A stretch of 18,382 nt of DNA from an uncultured Clostridia bacterium (GTDB taxonomy: Bacteria > Bacillota > Clostridia > Oscillospirales > Acutalibacteraceae), in contig CANRAN010000009.1 of assembly GCA_947628595.1 (NCBI GenBank), positions 1-18,382 on the forward strand. Direction: 5' to 3'. The translations under genes were made by a program, and so were the position numbers. Shown one piece after another: positions 7,276-14,419 of this stretch; position 1 is the stretch's first letter; each line of letters begins with the position of its first letter. The notes under the pieces are model-generated. The model ran no database searches. It saw only the letters and a program-made list of their open reading frames with translations, and was not told the DNA's origin.

Positions 7276-7761
7276 ATGCGTACGGATAAAATCAGCTATT
7301 ATCTCGATATTGCTGAAACTGTCCTCGAAAGAGGAACGTGTCTTCGCCGTAATTTTGGTGCGATTATTGTTAAAAACGATCAGATAATATCGACAGGCTA
7401 TGTAGGCGCACCGAGGGGGAGAAAAAATTGCATAGATCTTGGGGTATGCGTTCGTGAAACACTAAAAATTCCCCGCGGTGAACGTTATGAGCTTTGTCGG
7501 TCGGTACACGCTGAACAGAACGCTATTATCCATGCCCGCCGTGAGGATATGATAGGTGCGGTATTGTATCTTGTCGGAAAAGATGCCAAAACCGGAGAAT
7601 ATGTTGAAAATGCCTCTGCCTGCTCTATGTGTAAGCGTATGATAATCAATGCCGGAATTACTCAGGTCATAATACGTAACACAAAAGAAAAATATACTGT
7701 TGTTAATGTAAATGATTGGATTATAAATGACGAATCTCTTGAAGGAGTTATGGGGTATTGA
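7276..7761 (+). CDS. dCMP deaminase (ComEB-like cytidine/deoxycytidylate deaminase family)
   Basis: A 161-residue zinc deaminase expected to convert dCMP to dUMP, feeding thymidylate synthesis. Conserved features are TCLRRNFGAIIV (21-32), GYVGAPRG (41-48), the zinc/proton-shuttle motif HAEQNA (His78, Glu80) and the second zinc motif with Cys116 and Cys119. In most relatives the second motif reads PCxxC; here Pro is replaced by Ala (ACSMC), while the metal ligands are kept. A GGGGGGA Shine-Dalgarno at 7264-7270 precedes the ATG. It is the first gene of a six-gene operon containing pyrK and pyrD, which fits a pyrimidine role. The homologue in B. subtilis is ComEB. Confidence 0.9.
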   Translation: MRTDKISYYLDIAETVLERGTCLRRNFGAIIVKNDQIISTGYVGAPRGRKNCIDLGVCVRETLKIPRGERYELCRSVHAEQNAIIHARREDMIGAVLYLVGKDAKTGEYVENASACSMCKRMIINAGITQVIIRNTKEKYTVVNVNDWIINDESLEGVMGY

Positions 7762-7823
7762 ATTTTGAATATAGTAATTTATTGTTAGTCTTAAATACAA
7801 ACTAAAGTAAGGAATGATAGAAT

Positions 7824-8582
7824 ATGAAATTTGATGCTCAGGATTGCATTCTTGTCGGCAAATATATGCTCACCCCGACGATTTATGATTTCCGCCTTAA
7901 AAATCCCCAGCTTGCGGAAATTACAAAGCCGGGACAATTTGCCCACGTACTCGTTCCCGGCAAGACACTTCGCAGACCTATATCTGTGTGCGATGTTGAG
8001 GGAGACATAATACGTATAGTTTTTGAAATACGGGGAGATGGAACACGGATACTTTCGGAATGTGGAGTCGGCGACAAAATAAATATTATTGCTCCTCTCG
8101 GAAGGGGTTTTGATATACCGCATGACAAAAAAATTGCTTTTATCGGCGGTGGAATAGGTGTGCCGCCCATGCTGTACAGTGCTAAGCAGACAGGGAAAAA
8201 TGCTGTTGTTATTAACGGCTTCCGTGACAAGAGTGCTGTTATACTTACCGAGGATTTCAATAAAATCGGATGTAGAGTAATAGAAACAACCGATAACGGA
8301 ACATACGGAATACATGGATTTGTAACAACTCCGCTTGAGGAAATAATTGATGATATAGACATGATATGCACCTGTGGTCCAATACCAATGCTTAAAAATA
8401 TATATAAGCTTGCAAAGGGTCATGATAAGCCGTGCTTTGTTTCTTTGGAGCAGCGAATGGCTTGCGGAGTCGGGGCGTGTCTTGGCTGTGCCGTGGGCAT
8501 AAAAAGGGCTGACGGCAGTATTACATATAAGCACGTATGTAAGGATGGTCCGGTATTCAATGCAGAGGAGGTAGCTTGGTAA
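7824..8582 (+). CDS. pyrK: Dihydroorotate dehydrogenase B, electron transfer subunit PyrK
   Basis: A 252-residue FAD and [2Fe-2S] protein that passes electrons from PyrD to NAD+ in de novo pyrimidine synthesis. The FAD-binding RPIS motif is at 51-54, the NAD-binding GGGIGVPP at 108-115, and the iron-sulfur ligands near the C-terminus at Cys214, Cys219, Cys222 and Cys239. The ATG at 7824 has AAGGAA nine bases upstream. The stop codon overlaps the pyrD start by one base (TAATG), the usual coupling of the heterotetramer subunits. There is a 62-base gap after the dCMP deaminase with no convincing extra promoter. Confidence 0.96.
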   Translation: MKFDAQDCILVGKYMLTPTIYDFRLKNPQLAEITKPGQFAHVLVPGKTLRRPISVCDVEGDIIRIVFEIRGDGTRILSECGVGDKINIIAPLGRGFDIPHDKKIAFIGGGIGVPPMLYSAKQTGKNAVVINGFRDKSAVILTEDFNKIGCRVIETTDNGTYGIHGFVTTPLEEIIDDIDMICTCGPIPMLKNIYKLAKGHDKPCFVSLEQRMACGVGACLGCAVGIKRADGSITYKHVCKDGPVFNAEEVAW

Positions 8583-9493
8583 TGGCAGATCTAAGTGTAA
8601 ACATAGCAGGTGTTGAATTTAATAATCCTATCATTGCCGCCTCCGGAACAATAGGCTTCGGGCATGAATACGGCGAGTTCTATCCTCTTTCTGTTTTCGG
8701 AGGAATTTCATGTAAGGGTACGACCCTCAAGGAGCGTCCCGGAAATCCCCCGCCGAGAATTGCCGAAACACCTATGGGAATGCTCAATGCGGTCGGTCTG
8801 CAAAATCCCGGTGCGGAGCATTTCATAAATGTTGAACTGCCATGGCTCAAAAAACAGAATACCGTCATTATTGCCAATGCGGCCGGCAGCACTGAAGGTG
8901 ACTATTGTGAAATTACAGAGCTTCTCTCCGATACAGACGTTGATATGATAGAGCTTAATATTTCGTGCCCGAATGTAAAGGCAGGCGGTGCACAATTCGG
9001 AACATCTCCCGAATCAGTGGAAAAAATAACCTCAGCGGTACGCAAATATTGCAAAAAACCGCTTATAATCAAGCTTTCACCTAATGTCGCAGATATTGCA
9101 GCTGTGGCTAAAGCTGCCGAATATGCCGGTGCGGATGCAGTTTCCCTTATTAATACCCTTACAGGTATGAGAATTGATATAAATACACGCAAACCGATAA
9201 TCAAAAATGTAACGGGAGGAATGTCCGGACCCGCGGTATTCCCCGTTGCCGTGAGAATGGTATATCAGGTAAAGAGGGCTGTCGGAATACCTGTAATCGG
9301 ACTTGGAGGAATAAGCACATGGCAGGATGCCGTTGAAATGATAATGGCGGGTGCGGATGCCATACAAATAGGTACAATTCTTTTTACAGACCCTTATGCA
9401 CCGATAAAAATATCTGAGGGACTTCACGGCTGGCTCGATACGCATGACATGAAATCTGTCACAGAGCTTACAGGCACAGTCATAACCGACTGA
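8582..9493 (+). CDS. pyrD: Dihydroorotate dehydrogenase B, catalytic subunit PyrD (class 1B)
   Basis: A 303-residue FMN TIM-barrel enzyme that oxidises dihydroorotate to orotate. Signatures: early SGTIGFG loop, NISCPN (126-131) with the class-1 catalytic Cys129, KLSPN with Lys164, INTLTGM (190-196) and the phosphate-binding GLGGIST (240-246). I place the start at the ATG at 8582, overlapping the pyrK stop, with GGAGGT at 8567-8572. A TTG two codons earlier (8576) sits too close to that Shine-Dalgarno. Adjacency to pyrK and the catalytic Cys make it class 1B, NAD-dependent. No other pyr genes are in the window. Confidence 0.97.
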   Translation: MADLSVNIAGVEFNNPIIAASGTIGFGHEYGEFYPLSVFGGISCKGTTLKERPGNPPPRIAETPMGMLNAVGLQNPGAEHFINVELPWLKKQNTVIIANAAGSTEGDYCEITELLSDTDVDMIELNISCPNVKAGGAQFGTSPESVEKITSAVRKYCKKPLIIKLSPNVADIAAVAKAAEYAGADAVSLINTLTGMRIDINTRKPIIKNVTGGMSGPAVFPVAVRMVYQVKRAVGIPVIGLGGISTWQDAVEMIMAGADAIQIGTILFTDPYAPIKISEGLHGWLDTHDMKSVTELTGTVITD

Positions 9494-9522
9494 TACAATG
9501 AACGACAAAGGAAGGAAATTAG

Positions 9523-10134
9523 TTGACTAAGCTTATAATTGTACGCCATTGTCAGGCGTTGGGAAATCTTGAAAGATTTTTTCAAGGAAAAATTGACAGC
9601 GATATCACACCGATCGGGCGTGAACAAATAGATGCAACTGCCAAATTTCTCAGAAATGAAAAAATAGATGTAATATACACAAGCACAAAAAAACGTGCAC
9701 AGCTCAGTGCCGAGGGTATTAACAAGTACCACAGACTTCCTATCATAATTGATGAGCGTCTCTGTGAAATTGATGCCGGAAAATGGGAAGGGGTACACCT
9801 GAACGATATCAAAAAATTATATCCGGAACAGTTTTATAGTTGGGAGAATGAGCCGGAAAAATTCCGGGCTCCCGATGGAGAATCGATGAAAGACATATAT
9901 AATCGTGTCAAATCTGTACTTGATGACATAATTAAGGATAACATCGGGAAAACTGTATGTATCGTTTCCCATGGCTGCGCTATAAAGAATATGGTATGCT
10001 ACCTGCACGGGAAGCTTGTAGATGATATAGGAAGATTCCCAATCGGAACAAATATGTCGGTAAATATTGTTGCGATAGATGATAACATGAAAACAAAATT
10101 TTTGCTTGAAAATTATTCTGAACATCTTACATAA
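9523..10134 (+). CDS. Histidine phosphatase superfamily protein (phosphoglycerate mutase-like)
   Basis: A 203-residue branch-1 histidine phosphatase; the phosphorylated substrate is unknown. The phosphohistidine is His9 in VRHCQALGN; most relatives have RHG, so Gly is replaced by Cys10. The other catalytic residues are present: Arg58 (KKRAQ), Glu82 (CEIDAGKWEG) and His150 (VSHG). Translation must begin at the TTG at 9523: an ATG at 9499 hits a stop after ten codons, and AGGAAGGA lies just upstream of the TTG. It sits 29 bases after pyrD. Position in the operon suggests a nucleotide or sugar phosphate substrate, but that is inference; cobalamin phosphatase or phosphoglycerate mutase labels are not supported. 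Confidence 0.85.
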   Translation: MTKLIIVRHCQALGNLERFFQGKIDSDITPIGREQIDATAKFLRNEKIDVIYTSTKKRAQLSAEGINKYHRLPIIIDERLCEIDAGKWEGVHLNDIKKLYPEQFYSWENEPEKFRAPDGESMKDIYNRVKSVLDDIIKDNIGKTVCIVSHGCAIKNMVCYLHGKLVDDIGRFPIGTNMSVNIVAIDDNMKTKFLLENYSEHLT

Positions 10135-10154
10135 TAAAATTACGGAGTTAAAAA

Positions 10155-10574
10155 ATGATAATATTTTCGGTTGATTACGGCAAAGCAAGAACGGGCTTAG
10201 CTGTATGTGATAAGAATGAAATAATTGCGTCCCCTGTCGGAGTAATTACGGAATATAATATGGAAAGGCTTTCGGATAAAGTAGCAAAATCCGCTATCGA
10301 GCATAATGCGGAGATGATTGTTGTGGGTCTGCCTCTAAATATGAATGGCAGTGAAGGCGAAAGTGCGGAAAATGCCCGTATTTTTTCCGGAATGCTGAAA
10401 GAAAAAACAGATCTTGAAATAATACTGTGGGACGAAAGGTGTACAACCATTACCGCCCATAGATATCTTAATATGACTGACACAAGAGGAAAAAAACGAA
10501 AGGCTGTTGTTGACAGCGTTGCCGCTGTTATAATACTTGAGGATTATCTTAATTTCAGGAGGAATAACAAATGA
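10155..10574 (+). CDS. ruvX: RuvX/YqgF-family putative pre-16S rRNA nuclease
   Basis: A 139-residue RNase H-fold nuclease, full family length. Motifs: VDYGKARTG with Asp7, IVVGLPLNMNG (55-65), DERCTT with Glu94 near 93-98, and the C-terminal DSVAAVIILEDYL with Asp120. These are the expected acidic metal-binding residues. Family members mature the 16S rRNA 5' end (E. coli YqgF) or act in Holliday-junction or recombination contexts. GGAG lies seven bases before the ATG. It sits 20 bases after the phosphatase and overlaps the next gene by four bases (ATGA). Confidence 0.93.
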   Translation: MIIFSVDYGKARTGLAVCDKNEIIASPVGVITEYNMERLSDKVAKSAIEHNAEMIVVGLPLNMNGSEGESAENARIFSGMLKEKTDLEIILWDERCTTITAHRYLNMTDTRGKKRKAVVDSVAAVIILEDYLNFRRNNK

Positions 10575-11491
10575 CCCTTCTACCGAGTCAGAAGCTCACA
10601 ATAGGCGAATTTCTTGTTTCTCTTGCCGCCGGACTTATGCTTTATTTATTGCCGAATGATGCTAAAAATCAATTTGAATCAGAGGTTGTCTGCATAGGAT
10701 TTGTATTTGTTACTTCGATTGTAATAACAGCAGTAATGTATCTTATAATAAAGCGATATGAAGCACTCGGCACGGCTCTTGTGACATTTTCCTCACTTTG
10801 TATTATAAATCTAACCATTTCCGTTATAAGCGGAATAATAACAAAAGGAACTAAATATTGGCCTAAGCTTACTGAGTATAATATAATATGTATGTTTATT
10901 TTGTGGGTTGTACCGTTTTTATTTGGTATTACAATGAGACTTCTGACAGGGCAGGCTGCCGATACCAATGATTCAAGACGCAAATTCATACGCTTTATGT
11001 CACTGAGTATGAACTCTCTGCTTATGATATATGGTATTGTACTTATATTAAGAATGATTATCCCCACTGCACCGAATATGCAGGGCGAAAGAATAATTTC
11101 CGTTGAGCCGCTTGCCTATTTAAAGGAATGTCTGCAGGGTTCGGAAAAAGGTACATTATTGGTATTGATATGGAACAGCATAATACTTGCACCCTTGACA
11201 TTTTATTTATCTGTCCTTATACCGCATTTCAGAATCATCCATGGCATAATTCTCGGATTAATACTCGGTGTCGCATTAGAAGGACTTCAATTTCTTTTCA
11301 ATACGGAAGCGGTATATCTTGATGATGTAATTCTTTATATTATCGGAGCAATGCTTGGCATAGGAATAAAATATGCTATTAATGGGTTACGTTACCTTTT
11401 GTCGCAGGGGAGAGATCCATGTATGCTTACTCTTGAGTACATCCCCATCCCGAAAAAGAACAGAGGCGAGGCTCAGGTTATAGAGGATTGA
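10571..11491 (+). CDS. Multipass membrane protein with C-terminal VanZ-like domain
   Basis: A 306-residue integral membrane protein with about eight hydrophobic segments (roughly 11-27, 41-60, 67-90, 103-125, 146-164, 195-217, 222-243 and 250-271). The last three form a VanZ-like module: conserved Asn202 and Pro208 in the first helix, ExxQ at Glu237/Gln240, then the DDV..Y..G segment (251-259). The N-terminal ~180 residues add four to five helices beyond a typical ~160-residue VanZ protein and I do not recognise them. The C-terminal ~30 residues are hydrophilic and probably cytoplasmic. VanZ is named from teicoplanin resistance, but most homologues are of unknown function. The start overlaps the ruvX stop; AGGAGG at 10557-10562. 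It is the last gene of the operon. Confidence 0.75.
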   Translation: MTLLPSQKLTIGEFLVSLAAGLMLYLLPNDAKNQFESEVVCIGFVFVTSIVITAVMYLIIKRYEALGTALVTFSSLCIINLTISVISGIITKGTKYWPKLTEYNIICMFILWVVPFLFGITMRLLTGQAADTNDSRRKFIRFMSLSMNSLLMIYGIVLILRMIIPTAPNMQGERIISVEPLAYLKECLQGSEKGTLLVLIWNSIILAPLTFYLSVLIPHFRIIHGIILGLILGVALEGLQFLFNTEAVYLDDVILYIIGAMLGIGIKYAINGLRYLLSQGRDPCMLTLEYIPIPKKNRGEAQVIED

Positions 11492-11543
11492 TTGTTTCGG
11501 ATGTATAACTGATAATCCATGATATTACAGGTTATAAAAATAA

Positions 11544-11585
11544 GAGATATTGTGCAGGAACACCAAAATGCCTGTGCAATATCTC
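11544..11585. terminator. Bidirectional terminator between the VanZ gene and ispE
   Basis: A perfect 15-base-pair stem (11544-11558 with 11571-11585) encloses a 12-base loop. On the plus strand it is followed by CTTTATTATAAA, serving the operon ending at 11491. On the minus strand it is followed by TTATTTTTATAA, serving ispE ending at 11606. The minus-strand T-tract is the better one. The position between convergent genes fits a shared terminator. Confidence 0.9.
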
Positions 11586-11605
11586 CTTTATTATAAATAA
11601 GCTGT

Positions 11606-12508
11606 TTAATCAAATATTGAGTTAAATATACCCGAACTTATCTGCTTAGGTCCTTTGGGAACAGGCTTCAGAATATAAATATTATCATATTTGTCACGAA
11701 GCTCCTGACGAGCATCCTCTGCCTTATTCTCATCTCCAAATATCCCAAATACCACTGATCCGCTGCCTGTCATAATTGCACCATAGGCACCGCATTCCCT
11801 CATTGTTTTCTTTATTTCCTCTATTTCCGCAATATCGGAAACCTCCTCAAACTTATTGTACATATTTCCGGATATAGCCTTTACATCTCCGCTGCATATA
11901 GCATCAATAACAGTATCCGGACTTTTTATATCATCATAGCCTATCGTATCTGATTTTTCATACGCCTCTTTTGTAGACACGGCAAAATCAGGCTTTACAG
12001 CAACTATTGTACAATCCGGCATATCAGGCAGCGGACTTAATATTGTTCCTATACCCGTTGCATTCATTGTCCCGCCATATATGCAGAAAGGAACATCCGC
12101 ACCGACCCTCTCACCTATTTCTGCCATTTCCTCCGTACTTAAGCCTGTTTCAAGCATTTCATTCAATGCATAGATAACAGCAGCAGCATCTGTACTCCCC
12201 CCTGCCATTCCGGCACCGTATGGAATACGCTTTTTTATCTTTATGTTTACCCCTATTTCCCGAATACCAGTATATTCAAAAAATTTCTCCGCTGCAATGT
12301 AGGCTGTATTCTTATTTGTGCAGGGTATATTATCGTCTGTGCAGCTTACACTTATCCCACTTCCGCCCTCGTCAAGCGAAACTGTAACATCGTCATACAG
12401 TGACACTGTCTGCATTACTGTATTTATCAAATGATATCCGTCATTTCTTTTTCCTGTTATGTCAAGAAAAAGATTAAGTTTTGCCGGGGAGGCAACTGTC
12501 ATACGCAT
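11606..12508 (-). CDS. ispE: 4-diphosphocytidyl-2-C-methyl-D-erythritol kinase IspE
   Basis: A 300-residue GHMP kinase that phosphorylates CDP-methylerythritol, the fourth step of the MEP isoprenoid pathway. Visible motifs: PAKLNLFL with Lys10, the ATP-binding glycine-rich segment PYGAGMAGGSTDAA (96-109) including Asp107, and the third GHMP motif TGSGSVVFG near the C-terminus. The ATG at 12508 has an AAAGG about ten bases upstream; a second ATG two codons in is possible. It lies 42 bases after the aminotransferase and appears to be the last gene of that transcript. It ends at the bidirectional terminator. Length and motifs are normal. Confidence 0.96.
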   Translation of the reverse strand: MRMTVASPAKLNLFLDITGKRNDGYHLINTVMQTVSLYDDVTVSLDEGGSGISVSCTDDNIPCTNKNTAYIAAEKFFEYTGIREIGVNIKIKKRIPYGAGMAGGSTDAAAVIYALNEMLETGLSTEEMAEIGERVGADVPFCIYGGTMNATGIGTILSPLPDMPDCTIVAVKPDFAVSTKEAYEKSDTIGYDDIKSPDTVIDAICSGDVKAISGNMYNKFEEVSDIAEIEEIKKTMRECGAYGAIMTGSGSVVFGIFGDENKAEDARQELRDKYDNIYILKPVPKGPKQISSGIFNSIFD

Positions 12509-12550
12509 ATATGTACAACCTTTCGTTAATATATTGAAAATTTGACATTT

Positions 12551-13738
12551 TCAGACCTTTGTGTTTGATTCATTAAGTGAATATAAAAACCTTTCTATTC
12601 TTTCAAGAGCTTCCTTTATATGACCGAGCGAATATGAATATGAAACTCTTGCAAAGCCCTCTCCACATTCTCCAAAGGCTGTTCCGGGGACAATCGCAAC
12701 GTGCTGTGAGTGTATAAGCTCCTCGCAAAAATGCTCTGATGTAAGTCCTGATATCTTTATGCTCGGAAATACATAGAATGCACCCTCCGGTTCAAAGCAT
12801 TTCAGACCCATTTTGCAGAAACCGTCAACTATAAATCTTCTCCTTATATCATATTCCTCACGCATATGCTCTATGTCACTGTCGCCGTGCTTGAGAGCCT
12901 CTATTGCGGCATATTGTGCGGTTGTCGGCGCACTCATTATGGCATACTGGTGAAGCTTTGTCATTTGTGATATAATCGGTTCGGGACCGAGTGCATAGCC
13001 CAGTCGCCAGCCCGTCATTGCATAGGACTTTGAAAAACCATTTACAACTACGGTACGTTCCCTCATTCCCTTTACAGATGCGAAAGAAACGTGCCTCTCC
13101 TTGCCATATGTAAGCTCCCCGTATATCTCATCGGAAAGCACAATTATATTATGCTTTTCCACTACCCTTGCTATTTCCTCAAGGTGCTCTCTTCTCATAA
13201 CCGCACCGGTAGGATTATTCGGAAAAGGCAGTATAAGAAGCTTTGTTTTCGGTGTTACAGCTTCCTCAAGCTCCTTTGCCGTCAGACGGAATTCATTGTC
13301 AGATCTTGTCTTTATTATAACTGGTATACCGCCTGCCATTATCGTCATGGGTTCATAGCATACGAAAGACGGCTGGGGTATAAGCACCTCATCACCATCA
13401 TCAATCAACGAACGTATACACAAATCTATCGCTTCCGAGCCGCCCACTGTTACAAGTATTTCCTCCGCCGGATCATATTCAACTTCAAAACGGCGAGAAT
13501 AATATTTGCTTATCTGATCTCTCAGTTCCGCGAAACCTCTGTTCGGAGAATACCATGTTCTTCCCCTTCTCAGCGACTCTATACCCTCTTGGCGCACGTG
13601 CCACGGCGTTGTAAAATCAGGCTCACCGATACTGAGTGAAATAACATGATCCATTTCATTTGCTATATCGAAAAATCTTCTTATTCCCGAGGGTTTCAGA
13701 TCCTGTATTTTTTTATTCAGCAAGGTTGTATAATCCAT
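12551..13738 (-). CDS. PLP-dependent class I/II aminotransferase (AlaT/YugH-like)
   Basis: A 395-residue fold-type I aminotransferase. The PLP Schiff-base lysine is Lys237 in NGFSKSYAMTGWR, with Arg245 for the substrate carboxylate. The family's Asn175 (PFPNNPTG), Asp203 and Tyr206 (SDEIYGEL) and the N-terminal SIGEPDF are all present. The start codon overlaps the upstream Lrp-type regulator's stop by one base; the nearest Shine-Dalgarno (AAAGGAG at 13751-13757) is unusually far, 12 bases. The same gene pair in B. subtilis is yugG-yugH, described as an alanine transaminase with its regulator (alaR-alaT). An aspartate or aromatic aminotransferase activity cannot be excluded from sequence alone. 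Confidence 0.9.
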   Translation of the reverse strand: MDYTTLLNKKIQDLKPSGIRRFFDIANEMDHVISLSIGEPDFTTPWHVRQEGIESLRRGRTWYSPNRGFAELRDQISKYYSRRFEVEYDPAEEILVTVGGSEAIDLCIRSLIDDGDEVLIPQPSFVCYEPMTIMAGGIPVIIKTRSDNEFRLTAKELEEAVTPKTKLLILPFPNNPTGAVMRREHLEEIARVVEKHNIIVLSDEIYGELTYGKERHVSFASVKGMRERTVVVNGFSKSYAMTGWRLGYALGPEPIISQMTKLHQYAIMSAPTTAQYAAIEALKHGDSDIEHMREEYDIRRRFIVDGFCKMGLKCFEPEGAFYVFPSIKISGLTSEHFCEELIHSQHVAIVPGTAFGECGEGFARVSYSYSLGHIKEALERIERFLYSLNESNTKV

Positions 13739-14223
13739 TATACTATCATACTCCTTTGTTCATCGTCTTCGCTTTCATCATGGAAAACAACCCCGCCCTG
13801 CTTATAGGTATTCAGTACAAAATTCGTAGCCGTACCTATAACCGCATCAAGGGTTGAAAGTCTTTTTGAAACAAATTCAGCTATCTCCTGTATAGTGTTT
13901 CCTCTAACCATAGCGATAAGGTCATAACGTGAGGATGCGGCGAGATATACATTTTCGACATTATCGTAGGACATAACTATTTTTGCTATATCATCAAAGC
14001 CTGTTTCCGCCTTGGGGGTAACCTTCAGTTCTATTATAGCCCTGACACCCGAATCGGGAAGTTTTTCCCAGTCTATAAGTGTTTTTGTTCCCTTTATTAT
14101 ACCTTTTTTCTTATATTCATCAATCTGCTCTCTGACTGCTTGTTCGCTTTCTCCGAGCATTGCGGCGAGCTGAGCAAATGTAAAATCCGCATTTTCGCTG
14201 AGAAGTTCCAAAAGCTTATACAT
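13738..14223 (-). CDS. Lrp/AsnC-family transcriptional regulator
   Basis: A 161-residue regulator with an N-terminal winged helix-turn-helix (about residues 1-50, including FAQLAAMLGESEQAVREQI) and a C-terminal RAM/AsnC ligand-binding domain (about 62-145). The short acidic tail (DESEDDEQ) is family-variable. Members bind amino acids and form octamers. Coupling to the aminotransferase (TAATG overlap) suggests it controls that gene in response to an amino acid, alanine being the best guess from the B. subtilis yugG-yugH parallel. The ATG at 14223 has a GGGG at 14232-14235 and a perfect consensus promoter just upstream, which may also be the target of autoregulation. Confidence 0.9.
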   Translation of the reverse strand: MYKLLELLSENADFTFAQLAAMLGESEQAVREQIDEYKKKGIIKGTKTLIDWEKLPDSGVRAIIELKVTPKAETGFDDIAKIVMSYDNVENVYLAASSRYDLIAMVRGNTIQEIAEFVSKRLSTLDAVIGTATNFVLNTYKQGGVVFHDESEDDEQRSMIV

Positions 14224-14257
14224 AAATCAAACCCCATTTCTTAAATTAAATACTTAT

Positions 14258-14286
14258 ATTATATATCAATTTGCAGTATGTGTCAA
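14258..14286 (-). promoter_or_regulatory. Perfect-consensus sigma-A promoter of the lrp-aminotransferase-ispE operon
   Basis: On the minus strand TTGACA (14286-14281) and TATAAT (14263-14258) are separated by exactly 17 bases. The predicted start near 14251 gives a leader of about 28 bases. No obvious Lrp-type palindrome was seen next to it, though such sites are degenerate. Confidence 0.9.
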
Positions 14287-14329
14287 TTCAGAATGCAAAA
14301 TACTAATTGTGTGAATTTTATGTTAATAA

Positions 14330-14349
14330 TTGTCCGTAGTTGTCCGTTA
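14330..14349. repeat. Short tandem duplication (two 10-base units)
   Basis: TTGTCCGTAG is followed immediately by TTGTCCGTTA, an eight-of-ten match. It lies between the ABC operon terminator and the lrp promoter. Possible function unknown; it could be chance or a pair of protein-binding half-sites. Confidence 0.4.
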
Positions 14350-14357
14350 AAAAATGA

Positions 14358-14395
14358 GGTTATCGATTCAGGCAGAATATGCCGAGCCGATAACC
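14358..14395 (-). terminator. Rho-independent terminator of the xre-asparaginase-ABC operon
   Basis: An outer stem of eight base pairs (14358-14365 with 14388-14395) encloses an internal loop and a short inner GGC/GCC stem. On the minus strand it is followed four bases later by a run of six Ts (14354-14349). It starts about 25 bases after the ABC permease stop codon and insulates the lrp operon downstream. Confidence 0.85.
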
Positions 14396-14419
14396 CCCGT
14401 TATCATGTCAATCCGAATA

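Noticed and set aside
7791..8534. A 247-codon minus-strand open frame antisense to pyrK
   Set aside because: It is the mirror of a securely identified gene, its product has no family features, and no Shine-Dalgarno or promoter supports it.
8576..8581. TTG start two codons upstream for pyrD
   Set aside because: Only three bases from the GGAGGT Shine-Dalgarno; the ATG at 8582 has proper spacing and the typical TAATG coupling.
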